From Microvirga arabica (GTDB lineage: Bacteria; Pseudomonadota; Alphaproteobacteria; Rhizobiales; Beijerinckiaceae): DNA of 64,000 nt. Position 1 is the first letter of the stretch, and each line of letters starts with the position of its first letter. This document shows positions 1-8,615 of the stretch, piece after piece. The notes beneath the pieces were generated by a model that had not been told where the DNA came from, did no database searches, and worked only from the letters and a program-made list of their open reading frames with translations. The translations under genes and the position numbers were made by a program. The stretch lies in the NCBI RefSeq assembly GCF_016811235.1, contig NZ_JAFBID010000006.1, forward strand, positions 94,857 to 158,856, written 5' to 3'.

Positions 1-2
1 TG

Positions 3-248
3 CAGTCGCGGCAACACATCGATCTGCTCGTCACGGATGTCGGTTTGCCCGGTATCAATGGGCGACAACTCGCCGATGCCGCGCGAGAGACGCGACCCCA
101 CCTGAAGGTGCTTTTCATCACCGGCTATGCCGAGAATGCCACACTGGCAAACGGCTTCCTTAATCCGGGGATGGAGATGATCACTAAGCCCTTTGCGGTT
201 GAAGCTTTAGCAAATCGCATCCGGAATATTATCCAGGGCACGAGGTAA
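3..248 (+). CDS. Response-regulator receiver domain, C-terminal part (5' end outside window)
   Basis: The open frame enters from the left edge and ends at 248. The visible part is the second half of a CheY-like receiver domain: a hydrophobic strand ending in TDVGLPG, which supplies the phospho-acceptor Asp, then LFITGYA and the conserved ITKPF lysine motif before a last amphipathic helix. Nothing follows the receiver domain, so this is either a stand-alone regulator or, as is common for this sequence type, the C-terminal receiver of a hybrid sensor kinase. A TTG at 45 could be read as a start but would cut off the phospho-acceptor Asp, so the frame is treated as truncated by the window. Confidence 0.8.
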   Translation, partial: QSRQHIDLLVTDVGLPGINGRQLADAARETRPHLKVLFITGYAENATLANGFLNPGMEMITKPFAVEALANRIRNIIQGTR

Positions 249-603
249 GTGAACCTGTTTCCTCAGAAATTTGGCGATCCTGCCTTAGACTTGAGAATCC
301 GGTGCCGGCACGCTCGGGTCGTCGGTCGTTTGGCTGCTTAAGCCTCAGGTCCGTACCTTGCCGTTAATAGACAGGCCGTACGCTCTTGCCAGATCCGATA
401 GTTTAGTCGGCCGCAACTGGCGGAGTTGTGACAGGTCAGACGGCCATACTGGGGATAGTTACCCAAGTTGTCTTGTGAGTGCCTGAGGAATTCAGACACG
501 TACTCAACCTGCCCCAGGCTTGCGGACAAGCCGCAATCCTGTGGCGAAATGGGTCTGATCAGAATCTTCCCGATTGACGTGTTCGACTGACCTGGCCCAA
601 CGA
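249..603. other. Intergenic region with no recognised feature
   Basis: These 355 bp lie between the end of the receiver gene and the end of the leftward ABC operon. Short open frames exist on both strands but have no recognisable protein character. No RNA gene or clear terminator was seen. Confidence 0.5.
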
Positions 604-1626
604 CTAGCTCGCGGCCTGCTTCACGAAGCGGTCTTCAAACGTTGCAGAGAGATCAACCTTGGCATCTTTCAGCTCAGGGTCGAGCTGCTTCAGCATATCC
701 ATGACGCTCTTCATGCCATCGGGCGGGACAATGCCGTCACGCGAATAGCTCTCGAGAGAATTCTGCACAGCCTTGAGGTACAATGGGCGATCGCCGAGAT
801 GGTACTCTGGCGGAACTGTTGCGGCGACATCCTCCGGCTTCGCTGTCTGGAGCCATTTGAGCGACTTCATGAAGGCGTTCACGAGGCGCTGGGTCGTCAC
901 TGGGTTGGCGTCGATGAAGTCCTTCTTGGTGTAGAGGGTTGCTGCCGGGTTCGAGCCGCCGAAGAGCGCCCGCGTTCCAGCCTCTGTGCGCGTGTCGATC
1001 AGGATCATGATATCTCCTTCCGACTCGAGCTTGGAAATGACTGGATCGAGATGTGAGATCACGTCGATCTCACCCTTCTGCATGGCGGCAACGGCGCTCG
1101 CACCGGAGCCGACGCCGATGAAGGCGGCGTCAGTTGGCTTCAGCCCCGCCTTCACCATGGCATATTGTGCGGTCAGCGCGGTGGAGGATCCCGGGGCTGT
1201 CACGCCAATCTTGAGACCCTTGAAATCGGCCGCGGATTTGATCTGCCCAGCTTTGTCTTTCTTTGCTGCGATCACGATGGCTGGAAATCGGCCTAGTTCG
1301 GTGATGGCGCGAACATCCTGACCTTTGGCTTGCATGCGAATGGTATGTTCATAGGCCCCGGTGACGATGTCGACGGAGCCGCCGATCAGGGCCTGGAGCG
1401 ACTTGGCGCCGCCGCCGAAATCGTTGATCTCCACCTCGAGCCCTTCTTCCTTGAAGAACCCCTTCCGTTCAGCAATGGTCAGCGGAAGGTAATAAAGTAG
1501 CGGTTTGCCGCCCACACCCAGCGTGACCTTGCTCTTTTCCGGCTTCGCCTGTGCGAAGGCGCTGCGACTCAGCCCGGTGGACAGAGCAACAGCGCCCGTC
1601 CCAATGAGAAATGTACGGCGTTCCAT
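604..1626 (-). CDS. ABC transporter substrate-binding protein, NMT1/SsuA-like
   Basis: Periplasmic binding protein of a nitrate/sulfonate/taurine/thiamine-precursor type importer, 340 aa. The start at 1626 (MERRTFLIG) gives a signal peptide with a twin-Arg-like ERRTF stretch and an Ala-rich cleavage region ending in AFAQA; a GGGAG ribosome site lies just upstream. The mature part reads as an NMT1/THI5-like fold (LYYLPLTIAERKGFF, then LIGGSVDIVTGAYEH). It is the last gene of a leftward operon after the ATPase and permease. The longer frame up to 1749 runs into the permease gene and would bury the signal peptide, so it was not used. The substrate cannot be told from sequence. Confidence 0.85.
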   Translation of the reverse strand: MERRTFLIGTGAVALSTGLSRSAFAQAKPEKSKVTLGVGGKPLLYYLPLTIAERKGFFKEEGLEVEINDFGGGAKSLQALIGGSVDIVTGAYEHTIRMQAKGQDVRAITELGRFPAIVIAAKKDKAGQIKSAADFKGLKIGVTAPGSSTALTAQYAMVKAGLKPTDAAFIGVGSGASAVAAMQKGEIDVISHLDPVISKLESEGDIMILIDTRTEAGTRALFGGSNPAATLYTKKDFIDANPVTTQRLVNAFMKSLKWLQTAKPEDVAATVPPEYHLGDRPLYLKAVQNSLESYSRDGIVPPDGMKSVMDMLKQLDPELKDAKVDLSATFEDRFVKQAAS

Positions 1627-1672
1627 CCTCGTTCTCCCTGCTTCGATGCAGATTGTGGACGAGAAGGATTGC

Positions 1673-2464
1673 TTAACCTTGCCCGTTTGTCGATGGGGCA
1701 GGGCGCCAGACCAGGAGGCGCCTCTCGATAAGAGTGACCACGTAGTCAATGAGAATGACGAAGATCGACAGGATTACCATGCCGGCGAAGACTCCGGTGA
1801 CGTCGAACACGCTCTCGGCCTCATGGATCTTATAGCCGAGCCCTGCGGAGGAGCCGAGATACTCACCCACGACCGCGCCGACGAGGGCGAACCCCACAGA
1901 GGTGTGCAGGGAAGAGAACATCCATGTCAGCGCTGCCGGCCAATAGACGTGCCGCAGCAGCTGACGCTCGTTCATGCCGAGCATCCTGGCATTCGCCAGC
2001 ACGACCGGGCTCACCTCGCGCACGCCCTGGTACACGTTGAAGAAGACAATGAAGAAGACCAGCGTGAAGCCAAGAGCCACCTTTGACCAGATCCCAAGGC
2101 CGAACCAGAGGGCAAAAATCGGCGCGAGCACCACCCGCGGCAGCGCGTTTGCCGCCTTGATATAGGGGTCAAACACGGCAGCCAGGAGTTCGCGGCGGGC
2201 GAACAGGAAGCCGAACAGGATCCCCCCGCCTGCACCGAAGGCGAAAGCCAGAATAGTCTCCACAAGCGTGATCCAGAGATGCCGCCATATCTCGCCGGAA
2301 GCGAACTCCTTCCAGACCCTCGTCAGCACGTCGAGAGGAGTCGAGAAGAAGAACTGGGTCTGACGCGTCGGCGCGAGAATGGGGTAGGCGGTCAAGACAT
2401 GCCAGAGCAACAGGAAGCCAAGGCCTACGGCAACCTGGAGGAGAATGAGCTTCAAGCGGTTCAT
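1673..2464 (-). CDS. ABC transporter permease, SsuC/TauC type
   Basis: Inner-membrane permease of 263 aa with about six hydrophobic segments and the BPD_transp_1 fold. The EAA loop, which contacts the ATPase, is seen as ANARMLGMNERQLLRHVYWP around residues 157-176. The ATG at 2464 overlaps the TGA of the upstream ATPase gene (ATGA), showing translational coupling. It should form the membrane channel for the binding protein encoded next in the operon. Confidence 0.88.
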   Translation of the reverse strand: MNRLKLILLQVAVGLGFLLLWHVLTAYPILAPTRQTQFFFSTPLDVLTRVWKEFASGEIWRHLWITLVETILAFAFGAGGGILFGFLFARRELLAAVFDPYIKAANALPRVVLAPIFALWFGLGIWSKVALGFTLVFFIVFFNVYQGVREVSPVVLANARMLGMNERQLLRHVYWPAALTWMFSSLHTSVGFALVGAVVGEYLGSSAGLGYKIHEAESVFDVTGVFAGMVILSIFVILIDYVVTLIERRLLVWRPAPSTNGQG

Positions 2465-3279
2465 GAGGAGGCTCCCTCTCCCTGTGCGTAGGCCTTCTGC
2501 ACCTCGGTGCGAAGGCTCGCCCAGATCTCCTTGTGAATGTGATGGAAGGCGGGTTCGAGCCGCACCTCCGCGATGTCGCGCGGGCGCGGCAGCGGCACGG
2601 GAAACTCCCCGATGATACCGGCCGCAGGGCCGGCCGACATCACCACCACCCTGTCGGCGAGGGCAATCGCCTCCTCGAGGTCGTGCGTGACGAAGAGAAC
2701 GGCCTTGCGATTGGCTGCCCAGAGCTCCAGCAGCAGGTTGCCCATGATCTGCCGGGTCTGGGCATCCAGCGGGCCGAAAGGCTCGTCCATCAGAAGGATC
2801 TCAGGATCGCGGATCAGCATCTGTGCCAAGGCGACCCGCTTTCGTTGGCCGCCTGAAAGCATATGCGGGTAGCGGTCGACGAAGGCAGCAAGCCCGACCC
2901 GTCGCAGCCAGTCCCGGGCTTTCGCCTCGGCCTCCTTTCGGGAAACGCCCTTGGGCTCCAGGGCGACGGCCACGTTCTGGAGGGCTGTCTTCCAGGGCAT
3001 CAGGGCGTCCTGCTGAAAGAGATAACCCGCACGGCCGTTGAGGCCATGCAGGCGCGCACCGAAGATCTCGACCTCGCCATAGGACGGCTTAAGCAGCCCC
3101 GCGGCTGCGTTGAGCAGGGTAGATTTTCCGCATCCGGTCGGCCCGACGATCGCGATGAATTCCCCAGGGGATGCTGTAAGGTCAATATTCTGAACGGCCG
3201 TGTAGCCACCCACTTTTGGCCCGAAGGTGATGGCCACGCTGCGGAGCGAAACGGCTGCGGTACTCGGTGATGCAGGCAT
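2461..3279 (-). CDS. ABC transporter ATP-binding protein, SsuB/TauB type
   Basis: Cytoplasmic ATPase of 272 aa that powers the importer encoded downstream. Walker A is GPTGCGKST, the ABC signature is LSGGQRKR, Walker B is ILLMDEPF, and the H-loop is FVTHDLEEA. Its length is normal for a nitrate/sulfonate/taurine-type ATPase. First gene of the leftward operon ATPase-permease-binding protein; its stop overlaps the permease start by 4 bp. Confidence 0.92.
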   Translation of the reverse strand: MPASPSTAAVSLRSVAITFGPKVGGYTAVQNIDLTASPGEFIAIVGPTGCGKSTLLNAAAGLLKPSYGEVEIFGARLHGLNGRAGYLFQQDALMPWKTALQNVAVALEPKGVSRKEAEAKARDWLRRVGLAAFVDRYPHMLSGGQRKRVALAQMLIRDPEILLMDEPFGPLDAQTRQIMGNLLLELWAANRKAVLFVTHDLEEAIALADRVVVMSAGPAAGIIGEFPVPLPRPRDIAEVRLEPAFHHIHKEIWASLRTEVQKAYAQGEGASS

Positions 3280-3541
3280 GAGAGTTGATCGTTCCCTGCG
3301 CCTGTGAGCGGCGCTTCGAGCTATCCTAATGGCTCAGCCTTCCATAGCAAGAGCAGGGCAGATCCTTGATCAAGCTGACAAGGACCTTACAGCATCAGCA
3401 GGCGACACCGCAGGCTTAAGTCGAGGCATACGCCATAGCGGCGTGTCAGCCCCGACTGACGTCACCCAGTAATTCGATGAATGCCAGGCCCGCGTCTGCA
3501 GACGTTTGACCATCTTGGTCGGCGAGAACACGCGCGCGGCC

Positions 3542-3697
3542 TTAGTCCTTAGGATCTACAAGAGTCGCGCGCAGCAACGGTAGATCACGCTCCGACAGGG
3601 AGAACGAAACCTGCAAGGGTGACATCAGTGTGATGGTGACCAGTCCACCCCCGGTCAGATCGGAGCCGAGCACGACATGACCCTTGCTATCCTGCAC
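3542..3697 (-). CDS. Possible small hypothetical ORF or gene remnant
   Basis: A GTG-started frame of 51 codons with protein-like composition (VVLGSDLTGGGLVTITLMSP, then LSERDLPLLRATLVDP). The same frame stays open upstream to a TAG near 3750. There is no good ribosome site and no recognised family, so it could be the tail of a decayed gene. It lies alone between two leftward operons. Confidence 0.2.
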   Translation of the reverse strand: MQDSKGHVVLGSDLTGGGLVTITLMSPLQVSFSLSERDLPLLRATLVDPKD

Positions 3698-3777
3698 GGT
3701 GCCGTGATCCTGATGTGCTCCAGCTTCAGGGAATAACCCAGAGCAGACCTACTAATCTCGTGAGAGAAACCCTCAAT

Positions 3778-3815
3778 CGTTGGAGAACCACTTCGAGTGC
3801 AGTGGTTCTCCAACG
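3778..3815 (-). terminator. Long perfect inverted repeat after the TRAP permease gene
   Basis: Arms of 14 bp (CGTTGGAGAACCAC and its complement) are separated by 10 nt. The element lies about 45 bp beyond the stop of the leftward TRAP permease gene. The position fits a transcription terminator or mRNA 3'-end stabiliser, but no T-run follows, so factor-independent termination is not certain. Confidence 0.5.
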
Positions 3816-3859
3816 TGCTCCCGCCTTACGGCAGTCGCATGGAGATCTTTTAGCGGACT

Positions 3860-5728
3860 CTAAAGGAAAGCCGTCGACAGCCCCGGGATCATGGCGATGA
3901 CGAGGAGTCCCACGAAGAGCGCTCCAATGTATGGCCAGATGGCACCCATCGCTTCATCCGGAGAGACGTTGCCGATCTTGCAGGCAATATAGAAGCCGAT
4001 GCCGATGGGCGGCGCCATTAGGCCCACATTCATGGCCGTCACGACGACCATGGAATAATGGATGTCATTAATTCCGAGGTTCTTCGCAATTGGGAACATA
4101 ATAGGCGCCATCAGCACGATGGCCGGCAGGCCCTCGAGCACGCAGCCGAGCACCATGAAGACTGCGATCGTCACCAGCATGTAGGTCACCCAGCCGCCCG
4201 GCAGGTCGGTGACGATCGCCGCCATCTTGAAGGCGAAGCCGGTCTGGGTCAGCGCCCAAGCCATGGCCGAGGCGGTGCCAAGGATGATCAGAATCGCGCC
4301 TGAGAGAGCCGCTGTTTCGACCAGCATGTCGTAGATCTTGCCGGGGCGGATGCCACCGTAGAGTACCATGCCGATGATCAGGGCGTAGAGCACGGCAATA
4401 GTTGAAACTTCAGTCGCTGTTGCCACGCCGCCGCCGACAGCGCTCCGGATCAGGAATGGCAGCACGAGTGCTGGGCCGGCGACCGCAAGCGCCTTGCCTA
4501 CAGTTCGTAGGGGAGCGCGCCGGATGCCATCCATAACCTCGCCGCGTGCCTTCCAGCGCGCGAGGATGGCGAGAACGAGGAGGAGCACCATTGCGATAAC
4601 AAAACCGGAGGTGAACAGACCTGCGATGGAGACGCCCGCCACCGAGCCGAGAACGATAAGGACAATCGACGGCGGCACCGTGTCGGCCATGGCGGCACCG
4701 GTCGCCAGCAGCGCAATCATCTCCTTCGGCTTGTGGCCGCGACGCTTCATCTCAGGGAAGAGGGCCGGTGCGACCGTGGCCATGTCGGATACCTTGGAAC
4801 CGGAAATGCCGGAGACCAGGAAGAGCGAACCGAGGAGCACATAGGACATACCCGCCTTCACGTGGCCGAGCAGAGACGCGAGAAACTCAACGATAGCCCG
4901 ACCCATGCCGGTCGCGTCGAGGATGCAGCCCAGGAACACAAAGATGGGAACTGACAGGAGGATGAGGCTGGACATGCCCTCGTCGATGCGCCCGATCATC
5001 ACCATCGTCGGCACGGAACTGGTGAAGGTCAGGAAAGTGAAGGCACCGAGGCCGAAGCAGAAGGCGATCGGCACGCCTATGACAAGGAAGAACGCAACGA
5101 AGCCGACCAGGAAGATGAGGATGTTGATGTTGCCCAGCGACGGCAGGGACGGGGAGGCGAGCCACAGCAACCCACCGACGGCCAAGATCACGGCCGCCGC
5201 CATGGAGATTTCCGAAGCTCTGGCTGCCCGCACTGTTTCCCTGAGCGCCAGGAGCGCCATCAAACCAATGCCGACTGGAAGAGCGGCCACGCGCCAACTC
5301 ATGGGGATGTTGAGCGCGGCCGAGGTGATATAGGATTCCTCAATCACATACTCGATAGCAGGCGAGAGCATTCCGACCAGAAACACTGCGACGAGAAGCG
5401 GTCCCAATGCGCCGAAGAAGCCGCGCAGTCTTTCCGGGAGCATGTGGAGGAACAGGGTCAGGCGGAGGTGCTCGTTGCGGTCGATGGCGATGACTGCGCC
5501 AAGCATGGCCAGCCAGAGGAAGCAGAAGGCAGCCGCCTCATCGATCCAGACGATCGGCAGAGAGAGCACGTAGCGTGAGGTCACGCCCATCAGGAGCAGG
5601 ACGATGATCACCACCAAGATGCCGGAGGCGATCATCTCGATGGGCTTAAGGAGCGCCGACCCGCTTTTCAGGCCGGTCGGCATGTCCTCGATCTCGCCGA
5701 CGCCGATGCTCTCTGTTGCCACGGTCAT
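3860..5728 (-). CDS. TRAP transporter fused permease (DctQ-DctM)
   Basis: Inner-membrane protein of 622 aa. Residues about 25-175 are the small four-helix DctQ part (SRYVLSLPIVWIDEAAAFCF, then IDRNEHLRL). Residues about 195-620 are the large DctM part with many hydrophobic helices (PTMVMIGRIDEGMSSLILLSVP, GSKVSDMATVAPALFPEM). DctQ and DctM are often separate genes; here they are one polypeptide. TRAP systems are ion-gradient-driven importers of carboxylates and sugar acids that need a periplasmic DctP protein; one is encoded at 6957 on the other strand. Probably serves the sugar-acid pathway at 8-11 kb and is probably controlled by the adjacent LacI gene. Confidence 0.9.
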   Translation of the reverse strand: MTVATESIGVGEIEDMPTGLKSGSALLKPIEMIASGILVVIIVLLLMGVTSRYVLSLPIVWIDEAAAFCFLWLAMLGAVIAIDRNEHLRLTLFLHMLPERLRGFFGALGPLLVAVFLVGMLSPAIEYVIEESYITSAALNIPMSWRVAALPVGIGLMALLALRETVRAARASEISMAAAVILAVGGLLWLASPSLPSLGNINILIFLVGFVAFFLVIGVPIAFCFGLGAFTFLTFTSSVPTMVMIGRIDEGMSSLILLSVPIFVFLGCILDATGMGRAIVEFLASLLGHVKAGMSYVLLGSLFLVSGISGSKVSDMATVAPALFPEMKRRGHKPKEMIALLATGAAMADTVPPSIVLIVLGSVAGVSIAGLFTSGFVIAMVLLLVLAILARWKARGEVMDGIRRAPLRTVGKALAVAGPALVLPFLIRSAVGGGVATATEVSTIAVLYALIIGMVLYGGIRPGKIYDMLVETAALSGAILIILGTASAMAWALTQTGFAFKMAAIVTDLPGGWVTYMLVTIAVFMVLGCVLEGLPAIVLMAPIMFPIAKNLGINDIHYSMVVVTAMNVGLMAPPIGIGFYIACKIGNVSPDEAMGAIWPYIGALFVGLLVIAMIPGLSTAFL

Positions 5729-5793
5729 TGTCTCCTCCGTTGTCTCTGAATGTTCTTGGCGTTCTTGTTCTTTGTTGTTGTGATTGCTTGCCG

Positions 5794-6849
5794 TCAGGGG
5801 AGATTTTCCCTGAAGACCACTTCGATGCGCATGGGATCAGCTAGGTTGCCGATCTTGTGCCCCTCCCTTAGGTCACGGAACAGGGCTGCGCATTTGGCGA
5901 TGGTGTCTTCGGCGCTCTGGGTGATGACAGCATCCATCGTGCCGTCGAGAAGGAATTCGCGGGTGTCGCTGGTCAGGCCATGGCCGACGAACACCACGTC
6001 CCTCTCACGCCGCGCATCCTTCAGCGCGCGCCCGATGCCTGATGCGCCGCCGCCAATGTTGTAGATCCCATCCAAGTCCGGGTGGTGAGACAGGAGTGCC
6101 CTCATCTGCCGGTAGTTGAGCGCCTCGTCGTCATGCCCCTCACGCAGCCCGACCACTTCGATGTCGGGGTAGAGCTCCTGTAAGATATCGAGGAAGCCCA
6201 TCTCGCGCTCTCCGTGAGCACGGTAGCTGAGGCTGCCCGCGATCATGGCGACCTTGGCAGGGTGCTTGCTGATGAAGCGGGCAAGAAGATAGCCCGCCAT
6301 GCGCCCGGCCGCCCGGTTGTCGAGGCCGAAATAAGCCATCCGCCCCGGGCTTGCCACATCGGAGATCAAGGTCACCACAGGCTTTCCTGCTGCGGCGATG
6401 CGGGTGACGGCCTCGCGCACGACGGGATGTTCGATAGCCATGAACGCGATACCGTCCGCATGCTTGGCATGGCGGCGCAGGGCCTTGGCGAGCAGATCGG
6501 GATTGAAGCTGTCGATGTATTCTACCGTGGGCTTGATCGAGAAGCGCTCCAGTTGCGGCGCCGTCTCGGTGATCATGCGGCCGAGCATGGTGATGTAGCG
6601 GTTGGTGCCCTGGGGGAGGATGAACGAAATTTGGGTGAGAGGTCTCACATCCCGCGCCCGCTCGTCGCTCTCGTCAACATATCCAAGCTCCGCAGCGGCC
6701 TTCATGACACGCTTGACCGTTGCAGCCTTAACCCCCTGCCGGCCGTTCAGAACCCGGTCGACGGTGGCTGTCGAAACATCGGCAAGCCGTGCGATGTCCA
6801 CGATGGTGGCGCGTCGGCTGAGGGGATGGGTATCGACCAGAATGCTCAT
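5794..6849 (-). CDS. LacI-family transcriptional regulator
   Basis: DNA-binding repressor-type protein of 351 aa. The N-terminal helix-turn-helix (residues about 14-40, TIVDIARLADVSTATVDRVL) and hinge are typical of LacI/PurR, followed by a periplasmic-binding-protein-like sensor domain (residues about 70-345). It sits between the TRAP permease (same strand, 65 bp downstream) and the divergent TRAP binding protein. It most likely controls the whole locus in response to a sugar-acid ligand; a candidate operator lies at 6868-6881. Confidence 0.9.
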   Translation of the reverse strand: MSILVDTHPLSRRATIVDIARLADVSTATVDRVLNGRQGVKAATVKRVMKAAAELGYVDESDERARDVRPLTQISFILPQGTNRYITMLGRMITETAPQLERFSIKPTVEYIDSFNPDLLAKALRRHAKHADGIAFMAIEHPVVREAVTRIAAAGKPVVTLISDVASPGRMAYFGLDNRAAGRMAGYLLARFISKHPAKVAMIAGSLSYRAHGEREMGFLDILQELYPDIEVVGLREGHDDEALNYRQMRALLSHHPDLDGIYNIGGGASGIGRALKDARRERDVVFVGHGLTSDTREFLLDGTMDAVITQSAEDTIAKCAALFRDLREGHKIGNLADPMRIEVVFRENLP

Positions 6850-6867
6850 ATGATTACATCAAAAAAC

Positions 6868-6881
6868 ATCAAAACTTTGAT
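6868..6881. promoter_or_regulatory. Candidate LacI-family operator
   Basis: An inverted repeat ATCAAA-AC-TTTGAT lies in the 107-bp divergent region between the LacI gene (start 6849) and the dctP gene (start 6957). Size and symmetry fit LacI-family half sites. A TTGACC at 6882-6887 directly beside it could be a -35 element for dctP, with only a weak -10 (GATTTT at 6905). Assignment is by position and symmetry. Confidence 0.45.
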
Positions 6882-6956
6882 TTGACCACATCATCAATAT
6901 GACTGATTTTCTCATTCGGGAAGAGCAAAACCATCTTTTCGGGAGAAAATTACGCC

Positions 6957-7973
6957 ATGACCATCAGCAGAAGGACACTTCTCAAAGGCCTCGGGGCTGC
7001 TCCGGCTGCCATCAGCCTTTTCTCGATTCCGCGCTATGCTCACGCTGCCGAGATCACCCTGCGATACGGCAACAACCTACCCCTCAGCCATCCCCTCAAT
7101 ATCCGCGCAAAGGAAGCTGCTGATCGGATCGCCAAGGAGACGAACGGGCGTGTCGAGATGCTGATCTTCCCAGCCAATCAGCTCGGCGGCGATACGGATA
7201 TGCTCTCCCAAGTGCGCAACGGCGCTCTGACCTTCTTCACCCCGTCGGCACTGGTGATCGCAACCCTTGTTCCCGTCGCGGCGATCAATGCCGTGGGCTT
7301 CGCGTTCAAGGATTACAACCAAGTTTGGGCCGCCATGGATGGCCCCGTTGGGGCCTTCGTGCGCAAGGCGATTGCCGACTCCCGGCTGCACGCGCTTGAA
7401 ACCATGTGGGACAACGGCTTCCGCCAGATGACCACGAGCGGTGCGCCGATCCAGAGCGCGGACTCGATGAAGGGGCTGAAGATCCGCGTGCCCGTGAGCC
7501 CGATCAGCATCTCCATGTTCTCCGGCCTCGGCGCGGCGCCGGCCAGCCTGCAGTTCAGCGAGGTCTACACCGCCCTCCAGACCAAGGTGGTCGACGCGCA
7601 GGAGAACCCGCTCCCGATCATTCAGGTCGCGAAGCTCTATGAAGTGCAGTCCTCCTGCGCGCTCACGAATCATATCTGGGACGGCTACTGGTTCATCGCG
7701 AATGGCCGCCAGTGGGCAGGCATGCCTGCGGACGTGCAGGAGGTCGTCTCGCGCGCTATTAACGAGGCGGGCTTGAAGCAACGCGAGGACATCAAGACTC
7801 TCAACGAATCGGTGCAGACCGATCTGCAGAGCAAGGGATTGTCCTTCAATCAATGCGACACGGATAGCTTCCGGGCGAAACTGCGCGAAGCCGGCTTCTA
7901 CAAGGAGTGGAAGCAGAAGTTCGGCCCAGAGGCCTGGGGGCATCTCGAGAGCGTCGTCGGAACGCTCGCCTGA
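6957..7973 (+). CDS. TRAP transporter substrate-binding protein, DctP family
   Basis: Periplasmic binding protein of 338 aa. Residues 1-30 are a Tat-type signal (SRRTLLKG, hydrophobic stretch, YAHAAE). The mature part has DctP features: RYGNNLPLSHP at the start and SMKGLKIRVPVSP in the middle, where the Arg is expected to bind the ligand carboxylate. It is transcribed away from the LacI gene, followed by a terminator-like hairpin, then the VOC, RuBisCO-like and DUF1537 genes. It should deliver a carboxylated substrate to the fused permease at 3860-5728. Confidence 0.9.
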   Translation: MTISRRTLLKGLGAAPAAISLFSIPRYAHAAEITLRYGNNLPLSHPLNIRAKEAADRIAKETNGRVEMLIFPANQLGGDTDMLSQVRNGALTFFTPSALVIATLVPVAAINAVGFAFKDYNQVWAAMDGPVGAFVRKAIADSRLHALETMWDNGFRQMTTSGAPIQSADSMKGLKIRVPVSPISISMFSGLGAAPASLQFSEVYTALQTKVVDAQENPLPIIQVAKLYEVQSSCALTNHIWDGYWFIANGRQWAGMPADVQEVVSRAINEAGLKQREDIKTLNESVQTDLQSKGLSFNQCDTDSFRAKLREAGFYKEWKQKFGPEAWGHLESVVGTLA

Positions 7974-7986
7974 CGAACGCCGTGCG

Positions 7987-8010
7987 ATCCGATGGCTTAC
8001 ATCGGATTTT
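7987..8010 (+). terminator. Terminator-like hairpin between dctP and the VOC gene
   Basis: An ATCCGATG stem with a GCTTA loop and exact complement CATCGGAT is followed by TTT. It starts 14 bp after the dctP stop. It could lower read-through so that dctP is made in excess over the downstream enzymes, a usual arrangement for binding proteins. Confidence 0.55.
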
Positions 8011-8067
8011 CCTCTTCATCGGGCGCGGTTCAAATGGCTGCGCCCTCATTAGACTTGCAGGTAGGAT

Positions 8068-8607
8068 ATGAGCCGATTTCTCGGGGAGATCAGGCAGGCT
8101 GGCTATGTTGTCGACGACATCGAGGCAGCCATGGATTATTGGTCGCGTGTTCTCGGCGTGGGACCATTCTTCTACAAGGAGCAGGTGCCGATCGAGAACT
8201 ACACATACAGAGGCGAGACTTATCGACCGCATAATTCTGTGGCTTTGGCCAATTCCGGTTCTCTCCAGATCGAACTCATCCAAACCCGCAACGATGCGCC
8301 GTCCATGTACCGCGATTTCAAGCAGGCCGGTCATCGGGGCCTGCAGCATGTCGCCTACTGGACGGACAATTACGATGCCGATCTGGAACGGTTGATGAAG
8401 CAGGGTTTCGCTCCCGTCATGAGCGGCGAGGTAGGCGAGCGCGGCCGCTTCGTCTATTTCGACACCGAATATCATCCGGGCACCGTGATCGAGTTGTCGG
8501 AGGTGGCCGGGCCAAAGGGAAAGATGTTTCAGCTGATCAGGGAAGCTTCGGAAGGCTGGGATGGACGCGACCCGGTCCGGCCGTTCCCTGATCTCTCCCG
8601 GCTTTGA
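8068..8607 (+). CDS. VOC superfamily (glyoxalase-fold) protein
   Basis: Protein of 179 aa with two beta-alpha-beta-beta-beta modules, as in methylmalonyl-CoA epimerase and glyoxalase relatives. Expected metal ligands are visible at Glu69 (LQIEL), His94 (LQHVAYW) and Glu142 (VIELSEV). The usual first His is replaced by Gln10 (IRQAGYVVDD). An AGGTAGGA site precedes the ATG. The stop at 8605-8607 lies 8 bp before the RuBisCO-like gene, so the two are co-transcribed. A role as isomerase or epimerase on the sugar-acid substrate is plausible but is inference only. Confidence 0.85.
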   Translation: MSRFLGEIRQAGYVVDDIEAAMDYWSRVLGVGPFFYKEQVPIENYTYRGETYRPHNSVALANSGSLQIELIQTRNDAPSMYRDFKQAGHRGLQHVAYWTDNYDADLERLMKQGFAPVMSGEVGERGRFVYFDTEYHPGTVIELSEVAGPKGKMFQLIREASEGWDGRDPVRPFPDLSRL

Positions 8608-8615
8608 GGTCTGCC

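Larger units (their letters stand above)
3280..3859. other. Intergenic region, one small open frame and one long inverted repeat
   Basis: This is a 580-bp gap between the start of the ABC operon and the end of the leftward TRAP permease gene. It should hold the ABC operon promoter, which could not be fixed. It also holds a possible 51-codon frame (3542-3697, minus) and a 14-bp-arm inverted repeat (3778-3815), both listed separately. Confidence 0.5.
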
